Part shown: one piece after another, positions 26,264-34,312 of the stretch
How the letters are laid out: each line of letters starts with the position of its first letter
How positions within the stretch are numbered: the first letter of the stretch is position 1
NCBI RefSeq assembly: GCF_023101145.1
Contig: NZ_CP073714.1
Location: 2,294,001 to 2,358,000, forward strand
Length of the DNA stretch: 64,000 bases
Source: Paenibacillus pabuli
GTDB lineage: Bacteria; Bacillota; Bacilli; Paenibacillales; Paenibacillaceae
Reading direction: 5' to 3'
Position numbers and translations under genes: made by a program
Notes under the pieces: model-generated
Database searches by the model: none
What the model was told of the DNA's origin: nothing
What the model saw: only the letters and a program-made list of their open reading frames with translations

Positions 26264-27393
26264 AGGTGATCAGACTTAGCGGTGTGGTAGTCGGTGACCG
26301 TGACGGTTATATCTACGACTACTACGGAATCCCAAATATCAGCCCTGGAGCAGTGCTTCAGCACTTAGCCGATGCAGATGGTGACGACTTGGAAATTTAT
26401 CTTAGCTCAGGCGGTGGAAACGCAAGCTCAGGTTCAGAGATTTTCACTTACCTGAAGGAGTACAAGGGGTTCGTAACGGTTAAAATCCCGTCTCTCGCCG
26501 CAAGTGCAGCAACGGTAATGGCTTCTGGAGCAGACAAGGTGCTTATCTCACCAACAGCGCAATTTATGATTCATAATGCGTCTGTTTGGGCTGCTGGCAA
26601 TAAGAAAATCCACGGTCAAACGTATCAGATGTTGGAGAGCGTGGACGAGGGTATGGTTAACGCTTATGTAGCAAAAACGGGGCGGACAGCGGATGAAATC
26701 AGAACGCTTATGGACAATGAAACGTTCATGAACGCACAGCGAGCCGTGGAATTAGGATTCGCTGATGAAATCATGTTCGCCTCAGACCAGCAAGAACAAG
26801 CGGTTGCCAGCGCAGACACAGGTGAGTTCGGTACAATGCTCCCACCTGAAGTGCTGGACAAAATGCGAGTCGAGCTGAGAGCCAAGGGGGTCGGCCCGAG
26901 CGCGAAAGTGCCAGCCGAACCAGTTGCAAATGTCGTCACGCCACAAGCCGTGGTTCACACCGAACCAGAGGCAAACAAAACCAAGGAGGTCAACAAACCC
27001 ATGGATATTAACGAACTGAAAGCATCACACCCTGAGGTATACGCTCAGGTGATGGCGAGCGCCATCGCAACAGAACGCGACCGTATCAGCGGCCTGCAAG
27101 CACTGGCTAAAGCTCCAGGGGCCGAGGCTATCGTTGCTGCTGCCATCGCATCCGGCAAGTCGGTTAATGAGACTTCCCACGAAATCGTAATGGCACTCAC
27201 TACCGCTTCCGGTACACAGGCTGAATTGCACAAGCAGGACGCAATTGCAAGCCAGGCCGCTGCTGTAGCTCCTAATGATCCTACGATTACGCCGGAAGCG
27301 AAAGCTGTTGAGGAAGAAGCTCAAGCCCAAAAAGAAGCCGAAGAAGTTCGAGCAGAAATCGAACGTCTCGTTCAAAAACAAGGAGGTAAATAA
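26260..27393 (+). CDS. Head maturation protease with C-terminal scaffold (ClpP-type)
   Basis: 377 residues. N-terminal ClpP/S14 domain (about 1-185): oxyanion-loop SSGGGNASSGS, nucleophile Ser in LAASAATVMASGAD (about 85), His in QFMIHNAS (about 105). A linker (about 190-245) leads to a helical acidic scaffold region. An internal start at 27001 yields the scaffold alone. Family: lambda gpC/Nu3. It processes the portal/scaffold during capsid assembly. Confidence 0.92.
   Translation: MKVIRLSGVVVGDRDGYIYDYYGIPNISPGAVLQHLADADGDDLEIYLSSGGGNASSGSEIFTYLKEYKGFVTVKIPSLAASAATVMASGADKVLISPTAQFMIHNASVWAAGNKKIHGQTYQMLESVDEGMVNAYVAKTGRTADEIRTLMDNETFMNAQRAVELGFADEIMFASDQQEQAVASADTGEFGTMLPPEVLDKMRVELRAKGVGPSAKVPAEPVANVVTPQAVVHTEPEANKTKEVNKPMDINELKASHPEVYAQVMASAIATERDRISGLQALAKAPGAEAIVAAAIASGKSVNETSHEIVMALTTASGTQAELHKQDAIASQAAAVAPNDPTITPEAKAVEEEAQAQKEAEEVRAEIERLVQKQGGK
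27001..27393 (+). CDS. Nested scaffold protein (Nu3-like internal start)
   Basis: In-frame ATG at 27001 with a strong Shine-Dalgarno AAGGAGGT at 26983-26990, embedded in the protease gene. Gives 130 residues, Ala/Glu-rich and helical, ending EIERLVQKQGGK. In lambda, gpC and Nu3 share the same arrangement; the separate RBS is direct evidence that the scaffold is also made on its own. Confidence 0.75.
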   Translation: MDINELKASHPEVYAQVMASAIATERDRISGLQALAKAPGAEAIVAAAIASGKSVNETSHEIVMALTTASGTQAELHKQDAIASQAAAVAPNDPTITPEAKAVEEEAQAQKEAEEVRAEIERLVQKQGGK

Positions 27394-27395
27394 TT

Positions 27396-27788
27396 ATGCC
27401 AGCATACACATCCGAGCCGTATGATGATCTGATTGCGGGGTACGTTGTCCCGCTTGCTACAACGTCGGTAATTATCAAAGCAGGGACAGGTGTAATTACT
27501 CGCGGTACTGTTCTCGGTGTGGTGGGCCAGCTCCCAGCATCGGACAACCACCCGTTAACACCGATTGTTGCTAAGGTTGACTCCACTAAAACGGATGGTT
27601 CGCAATATCCGTACGCTATCCTGGCGGACCAAACGCTGGATGCTACAACTGCAGACGTACGAGCTACTGGTTACGTCGGTGGCGAGTTCAACATCTCTGC
27701 GCTTAAATTTGGTGGAACTGACACAGCAGCGCAACATGCTGTAGCTATGCGCAATGTAAATCTGATCCCTAAACGGATCGTAGAATAA
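27396..27788 (+). CDS. Head decoration protein (gpD-like)
   Basis: 130 residues, beta-rich, located between scaffold and capsid genes exactly as lambda D. Segments IAGYVVPLATTSVIIKAGTGVIT and VDSTKTDGSQYPYAILAD match the head-stabilising trimer family. Starts 2 bases after the protease stop; the RBS CAAGGAGGTAAA lies in the scaffold C-terminus. Confidence 0.85.
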   Translation: MPAYTSEPYDDLIAGYVVPLATTSVIIKAGTGVITRGTVLGVVGQLPASDNHPLTPIVAKVDSTKTDGSQYPYAILADQTLDATTADVRATGYVGGEFNISALKFGGTDTAAQHAVAMRNVNLIPKRIVE

Positions 27789-27804
27789 GAGGAGGAATAT
27801 AAAA

Positions 27805-28827
27805 ATGCCAGATATCTACTCATTCCCACAATTAATGCGTGTCGTATCCGCCCTGCCTACAACTTCCGAGTACATCACGAAAACTTTCTTCAGCGACGGA
27901 CCTGTTGGTCTGACTACTGAGATTGAGATTCAAACTTTACGGGGTAAAAACCGTATCGCGCCGTACGTTTCAGAGCTGCAACCTGGTAAGATCATTGCCC
28001 GTGACAAATTCACGGCGGAACAGTACTCACCAGTTCCGGTTAAACCAGCACGAAACATTACTTGGAATGACCTGAAAGTGCGTGCTGCTGGCGAAATGCT
28101 GTACAACCCGGACAGCTTCGAAACACGTCAACGCAAGCTCATCGCCAAGGATATGGTTGAGCTTAACGACACAATCATTCGTCGTAAAGTCGAAATGGCT
28201 TCTCAGCTCCTGTTCACAGGTAAGGTTGTACAAATCGGTGAAGGTGTTAAACAGGAAATTGACTACAAATTCCAAAACAACATCACCCTTTCCGGTCAAG
28301 ACTTGTGGACAAGTGCAGGCTCTGACCCGCTTTCGTTCCTGGCTAATCTCCGCATCGGCATCATGGACAAGAACGGTCGTACGCCTCGCATCCTGTTGGG
28401 TGATTACAACGCCATGATTGCGTTGGTTCGTCACGATTCAATTTTGAAACTGGCGGACAACAAAGGTCTGGACATCGGTAACATTGATACTCGCCTGTTG
28501 CCGGATGGCGTCACTTATCACGGCTACCTGAAAGACGTTGGTTTGGACCTGTACTCTTACACAGGTAATTACACTGACGAAAAGGGCGTAGAACACCCGT
28601 TTATCCCTGCTGGAACAGTGGTGATGCTGCCTGACGGCAAACCGTTCGAGTTCCTGTACGCTGCGAACCCTATTGCAATTGACGAGGAATTGAAGCTGGT
28701 TAACACCCAGGTTGTCGCTCAAGTGTTCATGGAGAAGAAGACAGCAGTCCGCACCCTGGAACTGCAATCCCGTCCGTTCCCTGTTCCTGAGAACATCGAG
28801 AACTGGGCAGTAGCCAAAGTTATCTAA
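27805..28827 (+). CDS. Major capsid protein (lambda gpE family)
   Basis: HK97-fold shell protein, 340 residues, the lambda E length. Contains TFFSDGPVGLTTEIEIQ, VKPARNITWNDL, AGEMLYNPDSFETRQ and a C-terminal FMEKKTAVRTLELQSRPFPV. RBS GAGGAGGAAT precedes ATG. Expected to be the most abundant virion protein. Confidence 0.94.
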   Translation: MPDIYSFPQLMRVVSALPTTSEYITKTFFSDGPVGLTTEIEIQTLRGKNRIAPYVSELQPGKIIARDKFTAEQYSPVPVKPARNITWNDLKVRAAGEMLYNPDSFETRQRKLIAKDMVELNDTIIRRKVEMASQLLFTGKVVQIGEGVKQEIDYKFQNNITLSGQDLWTSAGSDPLSFLANLRIGIMDKNGRTPRILLGDYNAMIALVRHDSILKLADNKGLDIGNIDTRLLPDGVTYHGYLKDVGLDLYSYTGNYTDEKGVEHPFIPAGTVVMLPDGKPFEFLYAANPIAIDEELKLVNTQVVAQVFMEKKTAVRTLELQSRPFPVPENIENWAVAKVI

Positions 28828-28847
28828 TTGAGAGAGGAGGAAGCGAC

Positions 28848-29210
28848 ATGCCTACAATCGCCACAATGAAGGTTCGCCATAACGGGGTCAATTATCCGAT
28901 TGGCTCCCCAATCAAGGACCTGAAAGAAAAAGAGAAGGAACGCCTTATTCGTCTGAACGCAGCAAGATGGGTAGATGAAGAGTCTGAAGGGACCTTTGCT
29001 GATCCCACGCTGGACAAAACAGACAAAGACCCTGTCAATGATCTCGACCCTGTGTTGGTGCCTGAAGTCAAGGAGGATGACGCAGGCAAAGACGCCGACG
29101 CATCCAAAGACGGCGACGACCTGGGCGACGACGTAACAAACCTCTCCTTGCCTACTGCTGAAGAAACAGAAGACAAACCAGCAGCTAAAGCAAAAGGGAA
29201 AACAAAATAA
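28848..29210 (+). CDS. Acidic protein in gpFI position
   Basis: 120 residues. Short N-terminal beta domain (KVRHNGVNYPIGSPIKDL) then a very acidic Asp/Lys tail. Lambda gpFI, encoded at the same place, aids packaging; sequence similarity could not be judged. RBS GAGAGGAGGAAGC precedes ATG. Confidence 0.6.
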   Translation: MPTIATMKVRHNGVNYPIGSPIKDLKEKEKERLIRLNAARWVDEESEGTFADPTLDKTDKDPVNDLDPVLVPEVKEDDAGKDADASKDGDDLGDDVTNLSLPTAEETEDKPAAKAKGKTK

Positions 29211-29221
29211 GGCGGTGCCTT

Positions 29222-29566
29222 ATGAAACTGAGAGATGTAATTCAGCGTGACATTGACCGGGTGTTCTTCAACACTGAAGAATTCGCGGAACTACACGATT
29301 GGCAAAACAACCCCAATAACAAAGCGACTTCTCGTAGAATCCCAATGATGTTTGAGGCGTTCACCTTGGACGGAAGGCCGTTGCAGTCTTTCGACGGCAT
29401 TGCCATCCACAATGCCACGGTACATGTTTCTCATGCACAGTTGGCCTACACACCGTCGCGTAGCGAATTTATACGCTTGGACGGCCGGCTGTACAAGATC
29501 GTGTCCGTGGGTAATGGTGACGGCGTTCTTAAAATCATTTTGACATCGGATGATGATGTCATGTGA
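29222..29566 (+). CDS. Head-tail connector/completion protein (gpFII position)
   Basis: 114 residues with beta-rich C-terminal half (RLDGRLYKIVSVGNGDGVLK). Position and size match lambda gpFII or related adaptors. RBS GGCGGTGCC precedes ATG; overlaps the next gene by 4 bases. Confidence 0.65.
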   Translation: MKLRDVIQRDIDRVFFNTEEFAELHDWQNNPNNKATSRRIPMMFEAFTLDGRPLQSFDGIAIHNATVHVSHAQLAYTPSRSEFIRLDGRLYKIVSVGNGDGVLKIILTSDDDVM

Positions 29567-30129
29567 GTGGATTTGTAGGAGTGCGCGAGAATCTTAAAGG
29601 GGTCAAAGCTTTTAATAAAAAAGTACAGAAAGTGATACCGCGTGCGGCGGCATCGGCAGCGAACAGAGCAGGCCAAAGCGCCCGGACTGCTGCCACACGG
29701 AAAACGCGGGAAACTTATGCGGTCAAAGCTGGAGCGGTAAACAAGACGTTCAAGCTAACGAGAGCCACCCCCGGCAATCTAAATTTGTCGTTGACGTCTA
29801 AGGACAAGGGGCTTCCCCTAATCAACTTCAAAGTCCGTCCGAGCAAGCCCGTTAAAAAACAGCCTAAAAGCCTAAAAGCGTCGGTCAAACTGGGAAGCAA
29901 CAAGCCAGTTGGCGGCGCTTTTATTGCTCAATTGGGCGACCGTGTGGTTGTGGCGCAGAGGGATGGGGAAAAGAGGTTCCCTGTTAGTGAGCTTTACGGT
30001 CCTGCTGTTCCTGTCATGGTCAACAACCCTGAAGTAAGGGAAGAGGTGGACCGTACATTCCGGCAGACGTTCGAGAACCGTATGCCGCACGAGGTACAGC
30101 GAGTACTTGGAAAGTTGGGATTAGGTTGA
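29563..30129 (+). CDS. Minor tail protein Z-like tail completion protein
   Basis: 188 residues from GTG 29563, coupled to the previous gene. Basic, Ala/Arg-rich N-terminus (VIPRAAASAANRAGQSART, then RKTRETYAVKAGAV) followed by AFIAQLGDRVVVAQRDG and NNPEVREEVDRTFRQTF, the pattern of lambda gpZ homologues that seal the tail end joining the head. Confidence 0.8.
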   Translation: MSGFVGVRENLKGVKAFNKKVQKVIPRAAASAANRAGQSARTAATRKTRETYAVKAGAVNKTFKLTRATPGNLNLSLTSKDKGLPLINFKVRPSKPVKKQPKSLKASVKLGSNKPVGGAFIAQLGDRVVVAQRDGEKRFPVSELYGPAVPVMVNNPEVREEVDRTFRQTFENRMPHEVQRVLGKLGLG

Positions 30130-30683
30130 GCTTAACGCCCATGGAGTTGCTTCAAGATTTAAAAACATTCCTGGAGGACCTGACCAAAGATATGAGCCTG
30201 GGGGATGAAAAGAAGCCCCCTTCTGTTCATATTGGCTTCCTGCCTCTTAAAGTAGCAGGGCCACCGGACAGCCCGGAAGAATTGGCCGTTCCCGCGCAAA
30301 TCAAAGGGTACAAAAACGTGCAGACGTTACCCGCTGACGAAATGAACGCAGGAGACTTTCCTTTCATCATCCTTCGGGCAACCGAGGTCAACGACGAATG
30401 GGAAGGAAGCCAGGAAAAAGCTTTTGTCCCTGTTAAATTAATGTTCGCAACCAGATCAACTGACGAAGACGGGTATCGCGATATTTTGCACCTAGCCCAA
30501 GTCATGAGGCAGGCGTTCCTTGAATCTCCAATGGTTGGGGTTGCTGCTGAAGCACAAAGGCCGATCAAAACCATTATTCATGAAGAACAACCTTACCCTC
30601 AATGGGTCGGGGAAATGCGGACAATTTGGTCAATCCCATCACCAACAAGAAAGGTGGACTTTATTAATGGCTATCAGCGATGA
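30126..30683 (+). CDS. Tail terminator-like protein
   Basis: 185 residues from TTG 30126 (overlaps previous stop); ATG 30141 is an alternative. Contains a region FPFIILRATEVNDEWE and a long helix (GYRDILHLAQVMRQAFLE), the composition of tail-tube terminator proteins found just before sheath genes. No close family recalled. Confidence 0.6.
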   Translation: MSLTPMELLQDLKTFLEDLTKDMSLGDEKKPPSVHIGFLPLKVAGPPDSPEELAVPAQIKGYKNVQTLPADEMNAGDFPFIILRATEVNDEWEGSQEKAFVPVKLMFATRSTDEDGYRDILHLAQVMRQAFLESPMVGVAAEAQRPIKTIIHEEQPYPQWVGEMRTIWSIPSPTRKVDFINGYQR

Positions 30684-30978
30684 CGAAAAACCAGTGAAAA
30701 AAGCAGCGTCGAAGGAACCTGTTTCTACCTTCGATAAAGTGCAGAAACCAGAGTCCTGGTCGTATCTTGGCCCGACAATTTTGGGCGGTAAGCTCCGCAA
30801 GGGTGTCACGTACACCAGTGGATTCCCTGAATTTGCTCGTGCTGTTTACGATCAAAATTATGAGGTCCGGAAGCTCCTTGTCCCATTGAGTGGGATGTTG
30901 GAAGTTTACAAGGAACTGTTCGACCCAAATTCTGAATCATCCACTTGCTACAGATGGATTGAAGGGAGCGGATTGTAA
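30667..30978 (+). CDS. Small tail-module protein
   Basis: 103 residues from ATG 30667 (AAAGGTGG upstream), overlapping the previous gene by 17 bases and the sheath gene by 1. Lys-rich leader then VQKPESWSYLGPTILGGK and a short C-terminal region with one Cys. Conserved position ahead of sheath genes in P2-like Firmicute phages; function unknown. Confidence 0.6.
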   Translation: MAISDDEKPVKKAASKEPVSTFDKVQKPESWSYLGPTILGGKLRKGVTYTSGFPEFARAVYDQNYEVRKLLVPLSGMLEVYKELFDPNSESSTCYRWIEGSGL

Positions 30979-32441
30979 TGGCAAGAGAGGGACACGGCTT
31001 TAAACTCACCGAGAAACAAATGTCACCACAAGCTGTAACCCCGGCAGCATTCACATTGCCTGTCGCGATTGGCACAGCTCCGATTAACCTGTCTAAACGC
31101 CTGGCTCCTTTAGCGGCCCCGGTGAACGTGCCTATCTTGGCATGGACGTACGATGAAGCAGTCGCGGCCCTGGGTTTCTCTTATGACTTTAAAAACTTCA
31201 CGTTGTGCGAGGTTATTCACTCCCACTTTGAGCTGCACAAGCAAAGCCCTATCGTGCTAATCAACGTGTTGGACCCGGCGCAACACTACGAAGAGGTAGA
31301 ATCGACAGTCCTGCCAATTATTAAACGCCAAGTGACGATTGAGGCCGAAGGCGCATTAATCAACACTCTGGAAGTCAAGTCTGCTGACGGTTCCACGACA
31401 TACATCAAAAACACTGATTACGGAACTGCTTACAACGCTTTGGGACAACTGGTCATATCCGTTAGACCAGGCGCTGGAATTCCAGCAGGCGCAACTTCTG
31501 TAAGTGTGGTGTACAGCAAACTGGACCCATCTTCCGTTGGGGCCACCGAGATCATCGGCGGTAACGATGCGGTTACAGGCATCAACACTGGCCTATACCT
31601 GATTGAAGATGTATTCCCGCGCTGGCAGCTTGTTCCTGGTTACCTCCTGGCTCCTGGCTACTCCGACAACCCATTGGTTGCAGCGAACATGGTTAGCCGT
31701 GTAGCGAGCATCAACGGACTGTTCAAAGCTCGAGCTGTCACTGACCTGGATGCATCGGTCCGATACAACGAGATTGAGCAATGGAAAAACGACAACGGAT
31801 ATCGTGACCCGCACCAAATCAACACGTATCCAATGGCTGTGCGCTCGGGCCGAACTTACCGCATGTCTACGCTGTACGTCGGAACTGCTTGCACTGTCGA
31901 CGCAGCTAACAGCGGTGTGCCTGCTGAATCTGCATCGAACAAGCGCTTGATGGCTGACGGCCTGGTGTACTCCGATGGATCAGAGATGGTCATTGGTAAA
32001 AACATCGCTGACGAAATCAACAGTGCAGGCATCGTAACCGGACTCAACTTCACGGGCAACTTTGTCGCTTGGGGCAACCGGACTGCTGCTTTCCCTGATT
32101 TCAACGACCCGCAACGTGCATTCATTCCGGTGCGAGGTATGTTCGATTGGGTGCAAAACAACTTCGCGGTCCAATTCTGGTCCAAGGTAGATGGCATGAT
32201 GAACCCTCGTAACACAGGGGAGATCGTCGACGGAGGAAACTTCTGGTTGAACGGTCTGGTGGCATCCGGCTTCCTGCTTGGCGGACGGATCGAGTTCTTC
32301 GAATCCGAAAACCCTGCTAGTGACCTGATGCAAGGCATTGTGCGGTTCCATTTCTACATCACTCCACCGGGGCCAATGCAGGAAATCGAAGGTATCTTCG
32401 AGTACGACATTTCATATCTGAACGCCTTGTTTGGCGCATAA
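30978..32441 (+). CDS. Contractile tail sheath protein (gpFI family)
   Basis: 487 residues. Ends of the family are clear: N-terminal VTPAAFTLPVAIGTAPIN, middle WQLVPGYLLAPGYSDNP, and C-terminal FWLNGLVASGFLLGGRIEFF and FHFYITPPGPMQEIEGIFEYD. This shows the virion is a myovirus with a contractile tail although the head is lambda-like. Confidence 0.93.
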   Translation: MAREGHGFKLTEKQMSPQAVTPAAFTLPVAIGTAPINLSKRLAPLAAPVNVPILAWTYDEAVAALGFSYDFKNFTLCEVIHSHFELHKQSPIVLINVLDPAQHYEEVESTVLPIIKRQVTIEAEGALINTLEVKSADGSTTYIKNTDYGTAYNALGQLVISVRPGAGIPAGATSVSVVYSKLDPSSVGATEIIGGNDAVTGINTGLYLIEDVFPRWQLVPGYLLAPGYSDNPLVAANMVSRVASINGLFKARAVTDLDASVRYNEIEQWKNDNGYRDPHQINTYPMAVRSGRTYRMSTLYVGTACTVDAANSGVPAESASNKRLMADGLVYSDGSEMVIGKNIADEINSAGIVTGLNFTGNFVAWGNRTAAFPDFNDPQRAFIPVRGMFDWVQNNFAVQFWSKVDGMMNPRNTGEIVDGGNFWLNGLVASGFLLGGRIEFFESENPASDLMQGIVRFHFYITPPGPMQEIEGIFEYDISYLNALFGA

Positions 32442-32457
32442 AGGAGGCTAAAAAGTC

Positions 32458-32979
32458 ATGGCACAAATCCCGTTGAAAACAATTGACTTTGCCGTCTTCG
32501 AAGAAGGGAAGAACGACCGTCTCGCTACAGCGAACATCGACCTTCCTGGATTCGAGACACTGACAACTGAGGTGAGCGGCGCGGGGATCATGGGTTTGAT
32601 TGAGGTTCCTTCCCCTGGTCACTTCGCTTCTCAGACATTGACCATCAACTGGAACAGTATTGTTCGCCAGTCTTTCAACATGATGAAAGCCGGGTTGATC
32701 GCGCTTGAATTCCGGTCTGCGCAACAAGTATTCGACAACACAAATTCAGCGGTCCTGGAACAAGGGATTAAGATCACTTACAGGGGTCTTGCCAAGAACA
32801 ACGCCCTCGGAACCCTCGCTAAAAACGAGGGAACAGGCGGCACGACCGAAATAGAAATGACTTACATCAAGATTTGGATGGATGGAAATCCGGTCCTTGA
32901 GGTCGATAAACCGAACTATATTTTCCGTATCAACGGCGAAGATCAGAATTCAAACCTTAAAAAAATCCTGGGCTACTAG
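32458..32979 (+). CDS. Tail tube protein (gpFII family)
   Basis: 173 residues, the usual tube length. Starts AQIPLKTIDFAVFEEG and carries GAGIMGLIEVPSPGHF, typical of P2-type major tail tube proteins. AAAGGAGGCT precedes ATG; follows the sheath gene by 16 bases. Confidence 0.92.
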   Translation: MAQIPLKTIDFAVFEEGKNDRLATANIDLPGFETLTTEVSGAGIMGLIEVPSPGHFASQTLTINWNSIVRQSFNMMKAGLIALEFRSAQQVFDNTNSAVLEQGIKITYRGLAKNNALGTLAKNEGTGGTTEIEMTYIKIWMDGNPVLEVDKPNYIFRINGEDQNSNLKKILGY

Positions 32980-33009
32980 GCCCCCACGAGAAGAAAGGCG
33001 GAATTGAAC

Positions 33010-33363
33010 ATGAAAGAAGAAAACCAAGTAGCAGCAGTGAATGAAAGCACAGTTGAGGTTGTCGACCAAGAAAATGTAATCATCCTCAGAAAACCTCTGA
33101 AGGACGGGGATACCGTTCATGATCGTCTGTACCTCAACTTGGATGGTTTGGATGTTAATCAGATCATTAGGGCTGACGCTGACCTGTCCTTCTGGATGGA
33201 CCCGCAGGAAAAAGCCCTCATTGTCATGAAGCAAACAAACTTCGCTTACCATATGGCGATTGCTGCCCGAGCTTGCGGCCTGACGTACGACGTTATGGGC
33301 AGACTCAACGCAAAGGACGCACTTGATATCAGTCAGCGGGTACAAACTTTTTTGCTGACGTAG
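33010..33363 (+). CDS. Tail assembly chaperone, short form (gpE-like)
   Basis: 117 residues. Contains RKPLKDGDTVHDRLYLNLDG and TNFAYHMAIAARACGLTYDV, typical of P2 gpE-type chaperones that coat the tape measure during tail assembly. ATG 33010 follows AAAGGCGG; an in-frame TTG at 33004 is too close to that site. The end carries the slippery heptamer that produces the longer form. Confidence 0.85.
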   Translation: MKEENQVAAVNESTVEVVDQENVIILRKPLKDGDTVHDRLYLNLDGLDVNQIIRADADLSFWMDPQEKALIVMKQTNFAYHMAIAARACGLTYDVMGRLNAKDALDISQRVQTFLLT

Positions 33364-33533
33364 GGCTTGAGGGCGAATCGAAGTTAAAAGCGATGATGCT
33401 CGCAGGCTCTTGCGCCACGCACCTAAAAGGTGGCATAGAGTATTTTACCAGCCGCCCCATACGCGAGTTATGGGACTGGCAACAGGTGATTAAGGAACTC
33501 AACCCGCCAGATCCAAAGGGTAAGGGGGGATAA
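33010..33533 (+). CDS. Tail assembly chaperone, -1 frameshift product (gpE-E')
   Basis: The heptamer T-TTT-TTG at 33348-33354 lies 6 bases before the gpE stop. A -1 slip continues in frame from 33354 to TAA at 33531, giving a 174-residue fusion whose added part (GLEGESKLKAMMLAGSCATH, then SRPIRELWDWQQVI) matches E' proteins. No start codon with RBS serves E' alone. The fusion/short ratio is a conserved feature of tail chaperones. Confidence 0.8.
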
Positions 33534-33535
33534 CA

Positions 33536-34312
33536 TTGTCACGTGAGTATCAGATTGCGTTTGAACTTATAGCGCAGATGGATGCTAGTTTCAGGCGCAA
33601 CATGACTAGTGTCAACGATCAGGTCGCCTCGTTGCAAAGGCAGCTCCAGGAGGTAGAGCGCGCAAATGGTCCGCGTCGAGCTGGGCAAGATGCCAAAAAG
33701 TCGGCTGGGGCGTTTGACAAGGCGAAGGGAGCTGCAAGCGGGTTTGTGAACATCCTGGGCAGGGTTGCCCAGTACACTGGAGCTTATGCGATGGTTTCCG
33801 GTATCGTGGACGGATTCAAAAACGTAGTCGGCCTTGTCGGTGACTACGAAGGTGGGATGAAGCAATTACAGGCATCCACAAACCTGACAGCTAAACAGAT
33901 GGCGGGTATCGAGGTACAAGCTTCGAGCCTGTACCGGGACAACATAGGCCAAAACTGGGATGACCTGACCGACTCGCTTGCTACGGTTAGACAGGTTACC
34001 GGATTGGCAAACGATGCGCTCAAGGTCACAACCAGGGATGCCATTGTATTCCGAGATGTGTTCGGTGAGGACGTCACACAGTCCATCCGTGCAGCGGATC
34101 AGATGGCGAGACAATTCGGCATCTCGCAGCATCAAGGTTTTAACCTGATGGCCCAGGGAATGAAGGACGGACTTAATATGTCCGACGAGCTTTTGGACTC
34201 CATCTCCGAATACTCGGTCTATTTCAACAAGATTGGTTATGATGCGAATGAAATGTTTGATATGTTCGGTGCCGGTGCGGAATCTGGTGTTTTCCAGCTA
34301 GACAAGGTGGGT
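33536..34312 (+). CDS. Tape measure protein, exon 1
   Basis: First 259 codons of the tail-length protein, from TTG 33536 right after E'. Coiled-coil start (NDQVASLQRQLQEVERA), then NILGRVAQYTGAYAMVSG and GMKQLQASTNLTAKQMAG, DELLDSISEYSVYFNKIGYD and GAGAESGVFQLDKVG. The frame continues into the intron and stops at 34438, so unspliced RNA gives a truncated protein. Exon 2 starts at 35671; splicing GGT to GAC yields DKVG-DAIKEL, matching uninterrupted homologues. Total after splicing 728 residues. Confidence 0.88.
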
